Part shown: in pieces, positions 23,681 through 43,715 of the stretch
Numbering within the stretch: position 1 is the first letter of the stretch
How the letters are laid out: every line of letters starts with the position of its first letter
Source of the DNA: Pterobdella sp. o SKG-2022
Taxonomy: Eukaryota > Annelida > Clitellata > Hirudinida > Piscicolidae
DNA length: 64,000 nt
Assembly: GCA_964035795.1 (NCBI GenBank)
Contig: OZ038327.1
Span: forward strand, 5,447,174 to 5,511,173
Direction: 5' to 3'
Notes under the pieces: generated by a model
Told to the model about the DNA's origin: nothing
The model's input: only the letters and a program-made list of their open reading frames with translations
The model's database searches: none
Position numbers and translations under genes: made by a program

Positions 23681-24790
23681 TTATTTTTGTTTTCTGGCCT
23701 CAAACATCACTTCACTGAGTCTTCTGGGACGAGAAACATAATCAAAATCTTCATTGATTTTGTTTTCATCTCCAAATGAATTTTTTTTCTGAACTTCATC
23801 TTTTGATTGACCATCGAGTTCAACTCTCTTTTTCGTTTTTTTAGACTTTTTTTTAAATTTTTTATTTTGTATTGACAATTTCACTTCTGAGCCAACATTT
23901 TGCGCAACTGATTTTTTTGTATTTTTCCTTATGTTTTTTGAACTTTTATTTTCATCAACCTTCAATGTAACCGATTCTTCTGTATTTTCATTATTTTTTT
24001 TTGAAATTTTTTTCTCTTTTGAAGATTTCACCTTTGTAGCAAAATTAAAATCAACCATTTTTTCTGTTATTTCAGATTTTTTTTTCAAACTTTTTTTCTG
24101 TTTGGAAGGTTTCACATTTGCATCAAAATCTGGGTTGATTTTTTTTTCTGTAATTTCAGATTTTTTCTTCAAACTTTTTTTGTGTTTGAATGATTTCACA
24201 CTTGCATCAAAATCTGAATTGATTTTTTTTTCTGTTTTTTCAGATTTTTTTTTTTTACTGTTTTTCTGTTTGAAAAGTTTCAAATTTTTGCTAAAATTTG
24301 ATTCAACCGTTTTTTCTGAAATTTCTTTTGTAAGCATTCCTGTGAATGTTCTTAGTTTTTTCTCAGTTTGGAGATCATTTCGATTTTTCCGGTTCTTGCT
24401 TTTGTCGTTTTTTCCAAGAAATCTGTTACAAATAAACAAATTAATTATACTAATTTATCTATTAACTCATAAATAAATGAATAAAAAACCTAAATAATCA
24501 ATTAATTAATGAAACAATGAGGAAAAAAAATGTTCATGCTTGGAGGAACATAAGCAGCTTTAACTGCTTCATAATAACTTCTTGCATTGATGCGATCAGC
24601 ACGATTTTTTGATTCTGTAGCTTCATTCAGCTAACAAAGTTTTCGAATATTTCTAATTTTTTATGATTTATGTCTAGATTGTAAGGTTCTTGCTATTTGG
24701 TTGTTTTCATTGGACCAATCTTAACTTTTGCGTTTTGTATATAGTTATCGTTGTTTCTAATTGGAATGATATCTAACTTTGCTAAAAAAA
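23681..24790 (-). pseudogene. Family K copy C: intact lysine-rich last exon, decayed 5' part
   Basis: The last exon is the best preserved of the family. After a tttgtaacag acceptor near 24428 the frame runs open to a TAA at 23681, about 249 codons. It has roughly six repeats of about 30 residues built on KKKSEITEKKINPDFDANVK and ends DYVSRPRRLSEVMFEARKQK. The upstream exon (about 24620-24530) keeps LNEATESKNRADRINARSYY. Further 5', IIPIRNNDNYIQNAKVKI shows that most of the coiled coil is deleted, and the donor before the last intron is lost. The protein would be extremely basic, suggesting nucleic-acid or nuclear association (inference). It could also be the cytoplasmic part of family M. Confidence 0.5.
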
Positions 24791-24879
24791 ATCAAAAAAA
24801 TTTTCGATTTATTTTACAATTGCTCTGAGTGGATTTAGTTTTTTTCAGTTTTATTTATTGTAACCTTTATTTTTTTGAA

Positions 24880-26030
24880 AAAAATTCAGCTAAAAGTTTT
24901 GCTCATTGTTTTTAGTCAGAAAAGTTGTTTTTATATGTAAATCCTCCAAGTTATTTGAATTGATGTTGATGGATTTAAAGTTTTTTGTTGTAGAACGGAA
25001 ACTTCAGTGGGTTTGGTTGGAACGTGGAAGTATGCGTCCATTGAGGTTTGTGCTGGCGAGTCTAGACTCAGTCTCATTATATGTTTAACAGTTATGAGAT
25101 CTTTTTCGTATGCGTAAATCAGTTTATTTCCAACAAGTTGGTTCGGAAGTTGATTTATTGCTTTTTTGTTTAGATATATGCAAAGCAGTATAGGGCTGAG
25201 GCTTTCTTCTTGTGGCGCATTTTTGTTTTTGATTTATTGTTGCAGGTTCTGATTGTATGGGAGGTGTTTGAAAAAAGGTATGTTAATAATGTTATGTCAT
25301 CTGCATAGAGCAATTTAGAGCAAGTGTCTATGAGTAAGTTTCATTTTATTGTGTCAAACGCGGCGGAAATATCTATATTTGTCATCATGATATTTGTTTT
25401 CCTTTTATACATTGTAGTCATATAGAAACGATGGGCCCAAATGATGTTAGCGGTGGGTTTAATATTTTTGAACGCCAATTGTGTGGGACCAATAAACTCT
25501 TCTCAAAGCAGCTGTGTCTTGGGTTGTCAGATTTCAGTGTTTTGTGTAGTTTGGGGATGAGCATGAAATTGGCTTAGTTGATTTCGATGTCTTTTCCCAT
25601 TGAAATTGCTTGATTGAACTCATTGGTTGTTATTTTAGTTATACAATTGTAAGCATGTTTTGAGAGTTCAGCAGTGATACCTTCATTGCCTTGGCATTTT
25701 CTTTTTTAAGTTTTTGTGTAATTTGAACTTCAATATTTTTTATTTTTTTCAAAGTTTTTTGGAGGGATTATTGTAATGGATGGGTGACTGAAACATCTGG
25801 ACTGAATTTCTTCTCGAAAGGATTTTCAATGTATTCTATTCGCAAGAGTTTTTTCATTTTTGAAAAATGGGCAGCTTCTAAAATTTTTATGTTATAGAGC
25901 ATCTTTTAATTTTCAGTAGTTGCCTATCTAACCATTTATTATAATCTAATACGGCTTTGAATTTGAGTTATCTTATTTCTTGCTTTTACAGTAGTTTTTG
26001 AATTAGAGTTAATAGTCTAAAAGTAAAACT
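24880..26030 (-). mobile_element. LINE-A fragment between families M and K in copy C
   Basis: Minus strand, heavily decayed. Readable blocks are APQEESLSPILLCIYL near 25230-25180 (the QGD.LSPILF.IYL motif), LIPKLHKTLKSDNPR upstream, and a C-terminal LSLDSPAQTSMDAYFHVP (about 25075-25020). The same insertion, sharing left and right junction sequence, is in copy D (46.66 and 48.2-48.8 kb), so it predates the C/D duplication. Copy B has no LINE here. Confidence 0.7.
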
Positions 26031-28019
26031 AAGCGTAAATAAAAGAATGAGAGTGCATAAGCTAAGACTAGCTAAATTATTGAAAATGTGTTTCAGTGGG
26101 AGAAAAGCCGAAAAAAGTTGCAGAGTGGTGTTAGAAACGCCTATTGTCAATAAGCCAACGCATAGACAAGCTAGTTGGCTTGATGTAGTTGCTTAGAGAA
26201 CTACTTTATTAGTTGGTTTCCCAGAACTTGGTAACCTTGAATCAGGCAGACAATTTTTGAGTTTTTTTTTCAAGACTCTCTTCTATTTATTTTTTTTCTA
26301 TAATCTTTAAAATACGTAAATCTGCTTTGTCATTCATACAATTTTTTTTGCGAAATGGATGAATTAGATTCAACTATTAAATTCAAAATAAATTAAATAA
26401 TGTAAAAAAAAAACGAGAATTTCAACTTACATAAAAATTGGTATGCACAAGATGATGAGGGCACCAACAGCAGTCAACAACATTAAATTTCCTTGAAATA
26501 TGATGGAGTATTTTAATGTTAAACAAAACATGATGACATTTTATTTTAAACTCCACTCTTTAAATGAACAACGAGCCAAAAGTAAAATTTTTTAAAATAT
26601 TAGTTATATAGCAACACCCTGGAAAAAACTCACAAGATCACTCCACCATATACTAGGAAAATTTGGTCTTGGGGTCCAGCATCCCCGGCCTGAAAAGATA
26701 CAGATATTAAGTCTGTTTTTCAAAAAAAAAGAATGCAGTGACTGTAGAACTCATAGAAGTATATCTTAGTTTTCATTAAGAAAAAAAAAATCAGGCAGAA
26801 GAATTCTGCAGAAAGAAGACAAACATTTCTTGGAATCCTGTTACCAGAACAGCAAGTGGAGTTTGAAATAGACGCAACACAATAGATATATATGGTTTTC
26901 ACCCTGGACCAACTTCAAGAGAAAAGTCCAAAACCAAAGCATGATTTTTTTTATCAATTTTGCTTAGACATTGAAGCGGTAGACAAAGTTCACTAGCTCA
27001 AGTTGAGAAAGTATGAATTCCAAAACAGATAATTTTTTTTGCTAATAATAATGTCTTAGTAACACATGATTTCTGTTCCACGTAGACACAAGTTGACAAT
27101 TTTGCACGCTCATCAACAAAAATAACAACTACGAAAAACCACAAATTTGCGAATAATTAGTTTATTTCGAAAAACATATGAAATTCAAAATTTACAATCA
27201 TAGAATTAAATGAAATGTGGAATAAACATTGCTTCTATTTTATAAAGTTTCCTCAAAATGTAAGCATTTTTTGTGAATCGGGTCTTTTCAAAAAAGCAGC
27301 TTAGTATTTTTATAAGTAAAACTTTATCCTATTTTATGAACTATCTGACAGTCAAGTTATTTAGGGAAACATACGATGTTTTTGAAATACTGTTTGTGTA
27401 ACAAAAGTAGTTTTCGTATCTGAAAAATGCAAAAATTATTTGCTAAGCGTAATCATTATTTTGTAAATATATAATTTGAATTGTTTACTGTAGACTGACG
27501 AAATAGTCTCTTCTTTTCCAGTAGTAGTAATAGTTGTTGTTGGAGTTTTTATTGTTGTTGTTGTGGTAAAATCTTCCATAAGAAACAAAGTCATGTTACA
27601 AAACTTGATTCCCTTTCCACTTTGAACTATGATTATCTTGTCAGAAACTTCACCGTTGTATTCGTGTGTAATTTCATATCTTTCATATTCGATATTGAAA
27701 GAATAAGTATTCCCAGATTTTGAAATTATCGTTATCTGACCTGGAAAGTTTTCAGTTTTTATAATTAAGAAAACTGTTTAATTAAATTTCCAACTTTTCC
27801 CGAGTGAGTATACTGTAAAACAGAATCTTCTTAATTTTAGCTTTTTTTTCAAATCCAGAATACATTCTCCATCTTTTCGATAAATATTGAATGAAAGATT
27901 TCATATTTTTAACTATAATCTTGATTGAATTTTTCAACTAAAAATTGATTGAAAGTCTATTTTACTGTCATTTTTTACTAAAATATTATCCCTAACACCG
28001 ATTCGTAAAATTAATTGTC

Positions 28020-29985
28020 TTGCGTATTCTTTCATTGAAACTTACAATTGCGCCGCATTGGGATTCTTTTGATGAATGATGCCATTATGTGGTAGTAAAA
28101 AGATGGTGAGAGTCGTAACATTAATGAGAACAAAATGGGGATGAGGATGATGGATAGGTAGTTGGCGGGACATTTTTTAGGTCTCTAAGGATAAAAGGTG
28201 AGTTATTGGTTCTGAGATGAGCATGTGCAGCCTTAGTATAATCTAGGGTAATTTCTATGAGGTTAATGGGAGGGGGCTGTTTGTTGGAGAGCTTATTATG
28301 GGTTGATTGGATGTAATTTGAACTACATAGTGTGCGTTGTTTTGAGGTTGTTTTTGATAGTTGATTTTGATATGTTGTTTGAATTGGGAGGTACTGTTGT
28401 CGTATAATTGTTGTAATTGTTGAATGTTTTTTTTGTATCTTGGGTGTGGGGCTTGGTTGGTTAGGTGGTGTAGAGTATGAGATGGTAAAAGTGTATTTTA
28501 AATTATTTGGGATGCATGGAGCTTGAGAGTGTATTCAAAAAGAAGTGTTTTGCTTGCTTAATTATGGAAAAATTGTACTAATGGGATTACCCACGTTACA
28601 AACCCAGAAAATCAGGTCCATAATTAACAAGACAGCCAGATTGATATCAAGAACTAGAAAGTTTCATCACATAACTCCTGTCTTAAAAGATCTATATTGC
28701 CTTAAAATTGAAGAAAGAATTCAATAAAAGATGATACTACAAGTGCATAAATGTCTCAAAATTGAAAGCCCTTATCTTTCATTGAAATTATCAACTGTCT
28801 TTATTGCCTGAAAAAAAAAGACTCAGATCATCGAACACAATGGACATGGAAGAGTGAGAGCTAACACCATTTTAGGGAACAGAAGGTTTGAAGTTGCTGC
28901 ACTAATTTTTTTGGACAAATCACCTCAAATCCATAACCTTCACAACAACTTTTTCCAAATGCTTAAAAACCCAACTCATGATTAAGTTTTAATAATATAA
29001 TCTTAAAACATAATTTTAGAATTTTTTTTTCAGAAAATCAAATTAGTGGAAAGAAAGAAGGTGTAAATGAAAGGAATGATTGGGTGTGTGTGGATTGAAG
29101 GATGAAGCGTGAGAGACTGGAAAGACTGAAAATTTACTGTATTAAGACGGGCTCTATATAGAAATATATATGCTAAAGTGGTCTTAAAGACTTAATCAGT
29201 TTCATGCCACTATAATAATATTCGTCATTTTTTTGTTTGTTTGTTCTACTTGTAGGTTTTGCATGTAAGTCACGTGTGCATCCAGTATTTTGACAAATAG
29301 AATTTCGCATCCATTGAATAGTTTTAATGAAAGTGTCGGAAGCTATAGAAGATAAGATTTTATTGGAGAGTTTTGAATGTCGTAGAGTGCTTCTTTACTT
29401 TCAACCCAGTTGCGTGAAGTAAGAAGTTTTATGGCGTTGTAGGTTTTTGTTGTTTCAGTGTGGATATTTTTGATATGTTGTAGTAAGTTTAAGATCAAAT
29501 GTTAATCTTAAAACATTTGGGTTTTTAACGTTGGAGAAAGTTTCATTCTCCGATTTTGTTCTGCTGGATCGGGTTAAAGAGAGTTGCGGTTATTTTGCTG
29601 GCGTTTATTATAGGTTACTGTTTTCTTACTATATGTGCGGTGTTTTCAAATAAGGCTGTAGTTGCTGGGCTGCTAAAAAAGCTTTACTATGAAAAAAATG
29701 GTAGTGATATGTTCTGCGTAGATTGGCAGTATTGGTACTGGGTAGAAGAATATCAGAAAAATACATGTTGAAGAGTGTGAGAAAAAGAATGTCTTCCAAG
29801 AGAAACAAGATTTGATAATTTTTTTGAAAAGTGCTTGTTGTAAGAGGTAAACTGTTGTTTTCCTTGCAAGTAGTTGGCTAAATATATTACTTTTGTTAGT
29901 GGTATTGAGGTATTTCAAAGTTGTTTTAAACGTTATATCTTTATATATTTCATTTTTTATTTCACAAACATTCATTTAAGATTTT
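28020..29985 (-). mobile_element. LINE-J in copy C: jockey/I-type C-terminal part, interrupted
   Basis: Minus-strand non-LTR element with a C-terminal zinc knuckle. Here the frame is broken; in the almost identical copy D it is open (49805-50476) and allowed recognition. The piece 29250-29985 is its upstream continuation and includes NVLRLTFDLKLTTTYQKYP and NTGCTRDLHAK remnants, typical of the region after the RT domain in jockey-like elements. A plus-strand CR1 tail (28556-29248) splits it. It sits in the family M intron between exons 2 and 3, on the gene strand. Confidence 0.65.
28556..29248 (+). mobile_element. CR1-like 3' fragment
   Basis: C-terminal CR1 wording on the plus strand: LPTLQTQKIRSIINKTARLI (about 28575-28634), then SRTRKFHHITPVLKDLYCLK, then after shifts RANTILGNRRFEVAALIFLD (about 28858-28920) and FFQMLKTQLM before the end of the protein. 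It is absent from the matching place in copy D, so it inserted after the C/D duplication or was replaced by D's own insertion. The right junction runs into GTTTGTTTGTTC repeats. Confidence 0.75.
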
Positions 29986-30639
29986 TATATCAAATTTATG
30001 TAAGATTTTACAAAACACTTTCGATTTATTTTACTTAAAATTAATTCATAAAACAAGCTATAAACTAACCTGATTTTTTTACTATCGAGGTACATGTTCC
30101 GTTCTCAAACTTCAGATACTGTGCAAGTGGAAGCCCAGTTTTGTCAACACAGTAAAATTCTATGTAAAGAGGCTTCAAAAGTATATTTCTTTCATCCAGA
30201 ACGTTATCTGCGTTTGAAAATTTGAATTGCAGTTTTAAAACCATTGTATAGTTTTTTTACTTCATTAAGCTCAGTGACTAATGAAAAAATAAAATTTGTT
30301 TCACGAGTGATTTCATCAAAATTTCGTTTGGAAATGAATATGTAAATATTTAACACAAGACCAACCACATCCATAGCAAAAATGAAGAAAGAGTACAACA
30401 CGAATACATGGAGAAAATACACGCATTTTGAAATGTTGTCAGTCTTTATTATAGAATTGTTTTGTTTTGATGATGATGCGTGTTAATTAAATGTGAACCT
30501 AAGTTTTTATTTTATTAGCTTTTATCACTTTTCTTCAAAACTTTATGGTTTTGGTTCTTGATTGTCTATTTTCATTACATATCTTTTCGCCACTTTGTTT
30601 TTTTCATGATTTTTTGCAGACTTTTCTCAGTTGCAGATT

Positions 30640-31160
30640 ATCCGTAAACTTTACTGTACTTTCTTTCACCCAGTGACCCCTTCTTTTTGTGGGGGTAAAT
30701 CTCCCTTTATAATTGCCCATGTATCAAATGAAGGGCAGCTAACTCTGAATTTAGTCTTACCATTGTGGTCTGAGCCATGTTAAGCAAACCAGTATTTCCA
30801 TCCATTATAACAACAATCTCTTTTTTTACTACTAGAGCTTCAACTTTGTGATACCTAAATATCAGAAGTCCTTTTCTTTCTAACAGTTCAGGGATTGTCG
30901 TTTGGAATATTGAAGAGCTATAAAAGAAGAAAATTCAAATAATGCAACAAATTCGAACAGCGTGTCACAAGTTCATTAAACTGCAACTAGAGTGGAAACA
31001 CATGAATCAATAACAAAAGTATGGTCTTGTTCAACTTGAAAGCCTAGACACTAATTGCAAAAGGGCTTTATTGGTCTGTGAATTTTTTTTCAACTCTGAG
31101 TTAAAAGCGTTTCGAAGAAGGTCCAAAGATTTCTAACATTTGTGCTTGTGGGTTAAAAAG
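30640..31160. mobile_element. Decayed LINE pieces flanking copy C
   Basis: Minus strand 30880-30640: MVRLNSELAALHLIHGQL aligns to the better RTE-like block beside copy B (18.0-18.2 kb) but has lost RQGC. Plus strand 30890-31150: KKIQIMQQIRTACHKFIK, KYGLVQLESLDTNCKRALL, resembling the C-terminal 'IQ..A...L...LESRR' region of another LINE. Both are repeated at 60.70-61.24 kb. Confidence 0.5.
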
Positions 31161-31164
31161 TTTA

Positions 31165-32865
31165 TAAAAGTGTTTCCTTGAAAACTTGCTATTTTTTTGA
31201 AAAGTGAAAATAATACTATTGGTAGAAAATTGTAGTTTTCAAAGAATGAAATAGAGATGTCATAATTTGGTAAATTACTTTGAGAGCTCAAGTGGGCAAC
31301 GCCCAGAACATTATTAACGGTTCATTTTTCATAAAGTTTTAAAATTAACTAGAAAATAAAGTCAAAATCAAAGATCGAACGAATTATTTTTGTTTGCGCA
31401 AAATTTTAAAAGTTACGGAAGGAACATTTTTTAGTGACACCAAATAGCTATAAACGTTTTAGGATATACCATTCAATTTTTCGAATTACATTTTTTTGAT
31501 TAAAATTTTACAAGCAATCCATTTTTTCTAAATCACAATTCTTTATTGGTTTTTTCATTCATTAGTTTAGTGTTTATACAAAATCAAAGATATTCGACCT
31601 TAAATGTTTTAAAGGTTCCCAAAATAAAAAATTTGCTTTTTGATTATATGAGACTGAAAAACAGGTTTAATTTTTTTGTAGCAAAATGTCTGAATGTTTA
31701 TTTTAAAAACTAGAAAAACTTTCAATAGTCTTATTTTCCCGTTTATACATTTGACAAGTTTTTTGGCATGAAACATCAAAGTCAAATCTAAATAATGCAT
31801 ACAAAATTTTTTTGCCTTGAAAAGAAACTCTTCAAGAGTGGACATATTAATTGAAGAGGTTCACTCCTTCCCTGAAAGCATTGTATATGTTCACAACTTC
31901 AGGCCATTTCAAGTTTAACTTACTTCTTTTTTTCTGATATCGTCGCTACTCGGTTGACTTTTGTTTCAAGTTTGATTCAAAAAGCATTTGAACCAATGAT
32001 TACATTTTGTGTCTCCAAATTCAAACTATATAAAAGTTCATTTCAAAATTTTCAGAAATTTGAACACTTTCAAGTAGGAATCATTCAAAAAAGTTTGAAA
32101 AAATTAACCTTTTTAATTTGTTCTCACTGAAAAAAAAATCTGAAACCTGCCACATATCCAGACTTTAATGCACACCTGTTTCTGCGCCTACCCGGTGTCG
32201 ATAATAAGTGGAATTTAAATTTTGAACTAATATAACTCATTCAATATTTTTCACACTTTTTGAATTAATTTTAATTTTTAGCATACTTTTGGGCGAGATG
32301 AATTATAGATTTTTTGCTCTTTGAACCAATTTTCTAAAAAATGTGCTCATTTTTCAAATGATTAAAAAGTTTGTTTTAATGAAAAAAGAATTTCAATTTT
32401 TGTAAGTTATTATTATTGTCAAAAAGTTCCACGTCTATGCATAAAACCGCTATGCATCTCATCTATGCCGATAATTTTTTGATGAGCGCTTCAATCACAC
32501 GTTCAACAATTTACATTGCATAAACTCTCAACTTCAAGCTTCATCAGTTACCTCTGACCAACGCATCAGTTTTTTTATTGTACAGATCAACTATTTTACT
32601 ATATTGCCAATTTGGCAGAATGAAAATTTGAGTTTTGATAACATTGATAAAGTAACGTATGAGCTCAATGCCTGCACTACCAGATGCTTTGATCATTTCA
32701 GACACTTTTCAGCTAGACCTCATACACACTTTATCACCGCTTTTTCGAAACAAAAAAACTTCACCAAACTTATTGTATAAACCAGAACCAAAATATTTAT
32801 ACCTTAAGTTTTAACCGGTCTGGTGCCTAACGTGCAATTACAGAATGGTAAACTGTCAAAATAAA
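31165..32865. other. Gene-poor AT-rich spacer
   Basis: No recognised gene. On the minus strand a frame at 31845-31609 begins MSTLEEFLFKAKKFCMHYLD after a tttcag-like acceptor context and could be a short first exon (LLK|gttttt donor), but no partner exon was found. On the plus strand, LIYADNFLMSA near 32468-32500 is only weakly RT-like. The right end leads into LINE-A1. Confidence 0.3.
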
Positions 32866-32869
32866 GCCA

Positions 32870-35313
32870 GAACTACAACCCAATTTTTTAGCGGAGCTCT
32901 CAATGTTCGCGGTTTAACTAGCAAGACAAATGCTTAAATGAACTTTTTGCTGACTACAACTTGGACGTACTTTGCCTCCAAGAAACAAAAAAAAACAAGA
33001 AAATAATACAACAAAAAAACAGCACTTCACACTTACTCTTTTCCAGCACACACCACTACGGTCTGGGATTTGCAGTAAGTGAAAAAGGAACAAATCTCAC
33101 CACAAACAACATTTCGTAGAGTTGCAGTACTGGAAGGCAATCTCAAAAATGCACACTTCGAAGGGGTGAACTGTTAGGGACCAACACAAATCCTTTCAAA
33201 TAAAAAAGAAAAAATCTATGGAGAATTTTTTGAAGTACTCCAGGCAAATATAAAAACAAAATCAAACCAAATACTCATATTACAAGGAGACTTTAATGCA
33301 AAAATAGACAGATGCTCAATCGAGTCTACACATAAAGGCCACTTTTCAAGAGGGTGTGAAAATAAAAATGGCAGCTTGTTAAATGAATTTTTGGCAATCA
33401 ACAATTTAACTGCCACCAACACACTTCAAACATCCTGCCAGACACCTAACCACATGGCAAGGAAAACTGAATAAAAAAATGGTTTTTAACACAATAGACT
33501 ACATCATCACTCAACAAAAAATCATCAGCTACATCAAAAACTCCAGAAGCTACTCTGGTATAAAACTATCAACAGATCACGGGCTTGTCAAAGTGATACA
33601 GCAAATACCAGAACCCCACCAACTTTGGAAAAAACCTAAACAGCAAAATACAAAACTCATTTATCAACAGACCAATATTAAAAACTTCTCAAATATGATA
33701 TCAACCAATTTCACGAGTATTGAAGATATTCAAAAAATAATATATAAATCTGCCCTGAAATGTTTCAAAAAGCAAAGCAACCAACAAACAAAGACCCAGA
33801 AATAAACAAACTTAAGAACAAAAGCAATAAAATCAGAAAAATTTTTAAAAATTGTAAAATAAATCAAACTACAAAAACAAACTCAAACAAAGAAAAACAC
33901 ATCCTATAAAACCAAATTAACAAAAAATGCTTAGATAATAACAGAAGAACAATCGAAAGAAATAGAAAATTCAAGCTACAATTAAAGAATGCATAAAGTA
34001 ATAAAACAACTAAACATTGAACATAAAACTCTATCACCTCCCTATACCAACTTTTAACTCACTTCATACTATAAAGAAAAATTCAACAAGTCTACAACAG
34101 CAACACAACAAAAACAGGAAAACCAAACACATATCAATGTCAAAATAACCAATAGTGAAGTCAACTCTGCCATAAAATCACTCAAAAACAATAGATCACC
34201 AGGCTATGACAATATTGTAGCAGAAATGATGAAAATATTGAGTAGCCCAACCATTGACAAACTTACTCATAGAATAAACACCACAATCAAAAACAAACAA
34301 CCTCACCAACTTGGTCTTGGCATCTTACTCCCTATACCAAAACATAATAAAACCAAAAAATTTGAAAACACCAGACCAATAATACTACTCTCTACCATTA
34401 GAAAAATTATATCACTCATCACTCTAAATAGACTAAGACCAAAAATAGAAAACTACCTATCACCCAGCCAAGCTGCCTATAGGAAAGGTAGCTCCATAGA
34501 AGACATTGTATGGACACTCAAACTAGAAATAGCAAGCACATTAAGCACCAATGAAAAAATCATAATCCAAGGTGTAGACTTATCTTCAGCCTTTGACTCG
34601 GTCAACAGAGTAAAAATGATAGAGATATTTAATACACTCTGCTCCGAGGAAGATATGAAGTTGATACATTCTCTACTCAATGACACCAGTCTGAGAGTGC
34701 GAACCAAAGAAGTAGGACCCGCTTTTGACACCAATATTGGCATTCCTTAAAGACAATGGTCTCGGTCCAGTTCTCTTCACCACATACTTAGAAGCAGCGT
34801 TGAGAGAAGTCAGAAACAATGTCCATGTCCAAGATATTGGATATGCTGATGATGTTGATTCCATTAGCAAAGATGGCTTCAACCAAAATGAGAAAAATGG
34901 AGAAAATATTAGAAAAGTGGAACCTAAAAATGAATCCCACAAAAACAGAGACTTTCAAAATCGGATCAGACAACGAGTAGAAAAATGCGAAAAAACTGGG
35001 CATGCTACTCTAACAAAGCAAGAGTGGAAAAGGCGAAAGCAGCTAATAACAACGGCAATGCTCAAGCTAAAAAAATATTGAACTCGAGCATAACAAGAAA
35101 CAAAAAGTTAAGAATATACAAAGCTTAAGTTCAAAGCATCATGCTTTTTGGTTGTAGCACGTGGGCAATGGACAAGGAGGTGGTTAGATCGGTGGACAGT
35201 TTTAACCGAAAAATGGTGCGGTATGTATGTGGGGTTATCTGGCCAAACCGCATGAAAACAGAAACCGTGAATGCCCTGATTGAGCTAGCCTCTCAAGTCG
35301 TGACGATCTTTTA
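32870..35313 (+). mobile_element. LINE-A1: endonuclease plus RT, the longest LINE-A relative
   Basis: APE domain: GALNVRGLTSKT (32897-32930), LFADYNLDVLCLQETKKNK after a shift (about 32945-32998), HYGLGFAVSEKG, QILILQGDFNAKID (33265-33312) and STDHGLVKV near 33570-33600. RT domain: NNRSPGYDN (34180-34210), TRPIILLSTIRKIISL (34371-34420), SQAAYRKGSSIEDIVWTLKL, GVDLSSAFDSVNR (about 34573-34612), a damaged GIPQGDGL block (about 34740, frameshift) and intact GYADDVDS (34839-34860). The C-terminus is truncated at 35313, where it joins the orphan family M start. A copy at 50.9-51.6 kb is almost identical over 34.9-35.3 kb, so this lineage moved recently. Confidence 0.85.
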
Positions 35314-35440
35314 ACCATAGAGAAAAGAAATACGCATTTTTGAATATTTATTCAGTTTGTTATGGAAACTTTTTGTTTTGATGATGACGCGTATTAATTA
35401 AATGTGAACCTATTAATGAGAATGGCAGCTCTTAATTTGA
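35314..35440 (-). pseudogene. Orphan family M upstream block and start (copy E)
   Basis: Minus strand: TAATACGCGTCATCATCAAA, then TTCCATAACAAACTGAATAA, then CAAAAATGCGTATTTC, the same upstream block and ATGCGT start as copies A-D. The coding part stops after eight codons (MRISFLYG). The remainder of the gene is absent, cut by the LINE-A1 junction. It shows that at least five M starts existed in this locus. Confidence 0.6.
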
Positions 35441-35704
35441 AACCCTCATTTTAAAGAATTTTTTCAGATTGCTGTCATGTCCTTTTTTGATTTTCTAAAG
35501 TTTTTTCTTATGAAACTCAAGTTTTTCTAGCGTATCTATTAGGGTTTTTTGGATGAGTTTGATTTTAAATAAATTTTTATATTAAAGTCTATTTATAAAC
35601 ACAGAAAAATTCTTATTATCCTTTTCATTTCAAACTCATAAAGTTTCGAAAAAGCTTTTTTTTCAAATTATTTCCACATTGAAATCGTATTTCAAACACA
35701 ATCA

Positions 35705-35710
35705 TTTATT
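35705..35710 (-). terminator. Polyadenylation signal AATAAA of the BTB gene
   Basis: AATAAA on the minus strand, beginning nine bases after the TAA stop of the proposed last BTB exon. Its position supports the 3' end of the gene model. Confidence 0.6.
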
Positions 35711-35718
35711 CAACAGAT

Positions 35719-43253
<7,535 letters not shown>

Positions 43254-43715
43254 TATTACTTAAAAAGATGTTGGTTTGAATTTAAAAAGATAACTATTGT
43301 GTCAAATTTTTTGTTCAAAAGTTGAAGAGTTCTAACATAAGCAAATTTATATTATCAATTGAGTCAGAGTAATCAATTATCTTTGAATTTTATATTAATA
43401 TGTTAAAAATTTAGTTTTTTAGAATAGTTATTGTTTTCATTTTTCATAGGTTAAATTATTTAACTCTAAATAACTCTATGTTTTTAAAGTTTTCTTGCAC
43501 TTAATTTTCTGCTAACGTGCTGCAATGTAGATAAAGTAGATAAATCTTCAAAGGTTTCTTAATGAGAAATTCAAAAAAGATTTTATAACATTTTTATTCA
43601 TTTTGAGTGAATTTTTTAGTATCCAAATTTTAAACCATATGAAATAAAATATAAAACAAGTTATGTAATAGAAAAAATAAGTTTTGGGAATCGCTTGTTT
43701 TATATTTATATTATC
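43254..43715. other. Upstream region of the BTB gene
   Basis: AT-rich, no ORF of note. It should contain the BTB promoter (minus strand); no clear TATA or other motif stands out. Confidence 0.3.

Larger units (their letters stand above)
26431..30426 (-). pseudogene. Family M copy C: nearly complete exon set, few lesions
   Basis: Exon 1 30426-30366 (MRVFSPCIRVVLFLHFCYGC, predicted signal peptide, phase 1 donor gttggt). Exon 2 30277-30070, from a cattag acceptor to a TCAG|gttagt donor, includes VLKLQFKFSNADNV, RNILLKPLYIEFYC and ENGTCTS; one extra base in a poly-A run near 30253 breaks the frame. Exon 3 27740-27489 is fully open: QITIISKSGNTYSFNIEYER, then GIKFCNMTLFLMEDF, then a Thr-rich stalk. 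Exon 4 26903-26840 (4-bp insertion). Exon 5 about 26741-26690. Membrane exon 26491-26431 (LMLLTAVGALIILCIPIF). Phases agree where undamaged. Predicted: secreted or type I membrane protein with glycosylation sequons and paired cysteines. Family unknown; lysosome-associated membrane proteins share the layout but no diagnostic motif was seen. Confidence 0.6.
22800..31160 (-). repeat. Segmental duplication block C
   Basis: About 8.3 kb that matches block D (45.82-61.24 kb) over its whole length once later insertions in D are removed, and block B in part. Order read on the minus strand: LINE/RTE fragments, family M 5' exons, LINE-J, body exon, membrane exon, LINE-A, family K, conserved flank. Some stretches are almost identical in C and D (body exon 27489-27740 versus 49471-49722; flank 30360-31060 versus 60420-61120), so C and D separated recently compared with A and B. 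Confidence 0.85.

Noticed and set aside
26431..30426. Family M as a lysosome-associated membrane protein
   Set aside because: Layout and a GA-rich membrane helix are similar, but spacing of cysteines and the luminal motifs do not match what I know of that family.
32460..32500. LIYADNFLMSA as a reverse transcriptase catalytic box
   Set aside because: No neighbouring RT motifs in any frame; likely chance.
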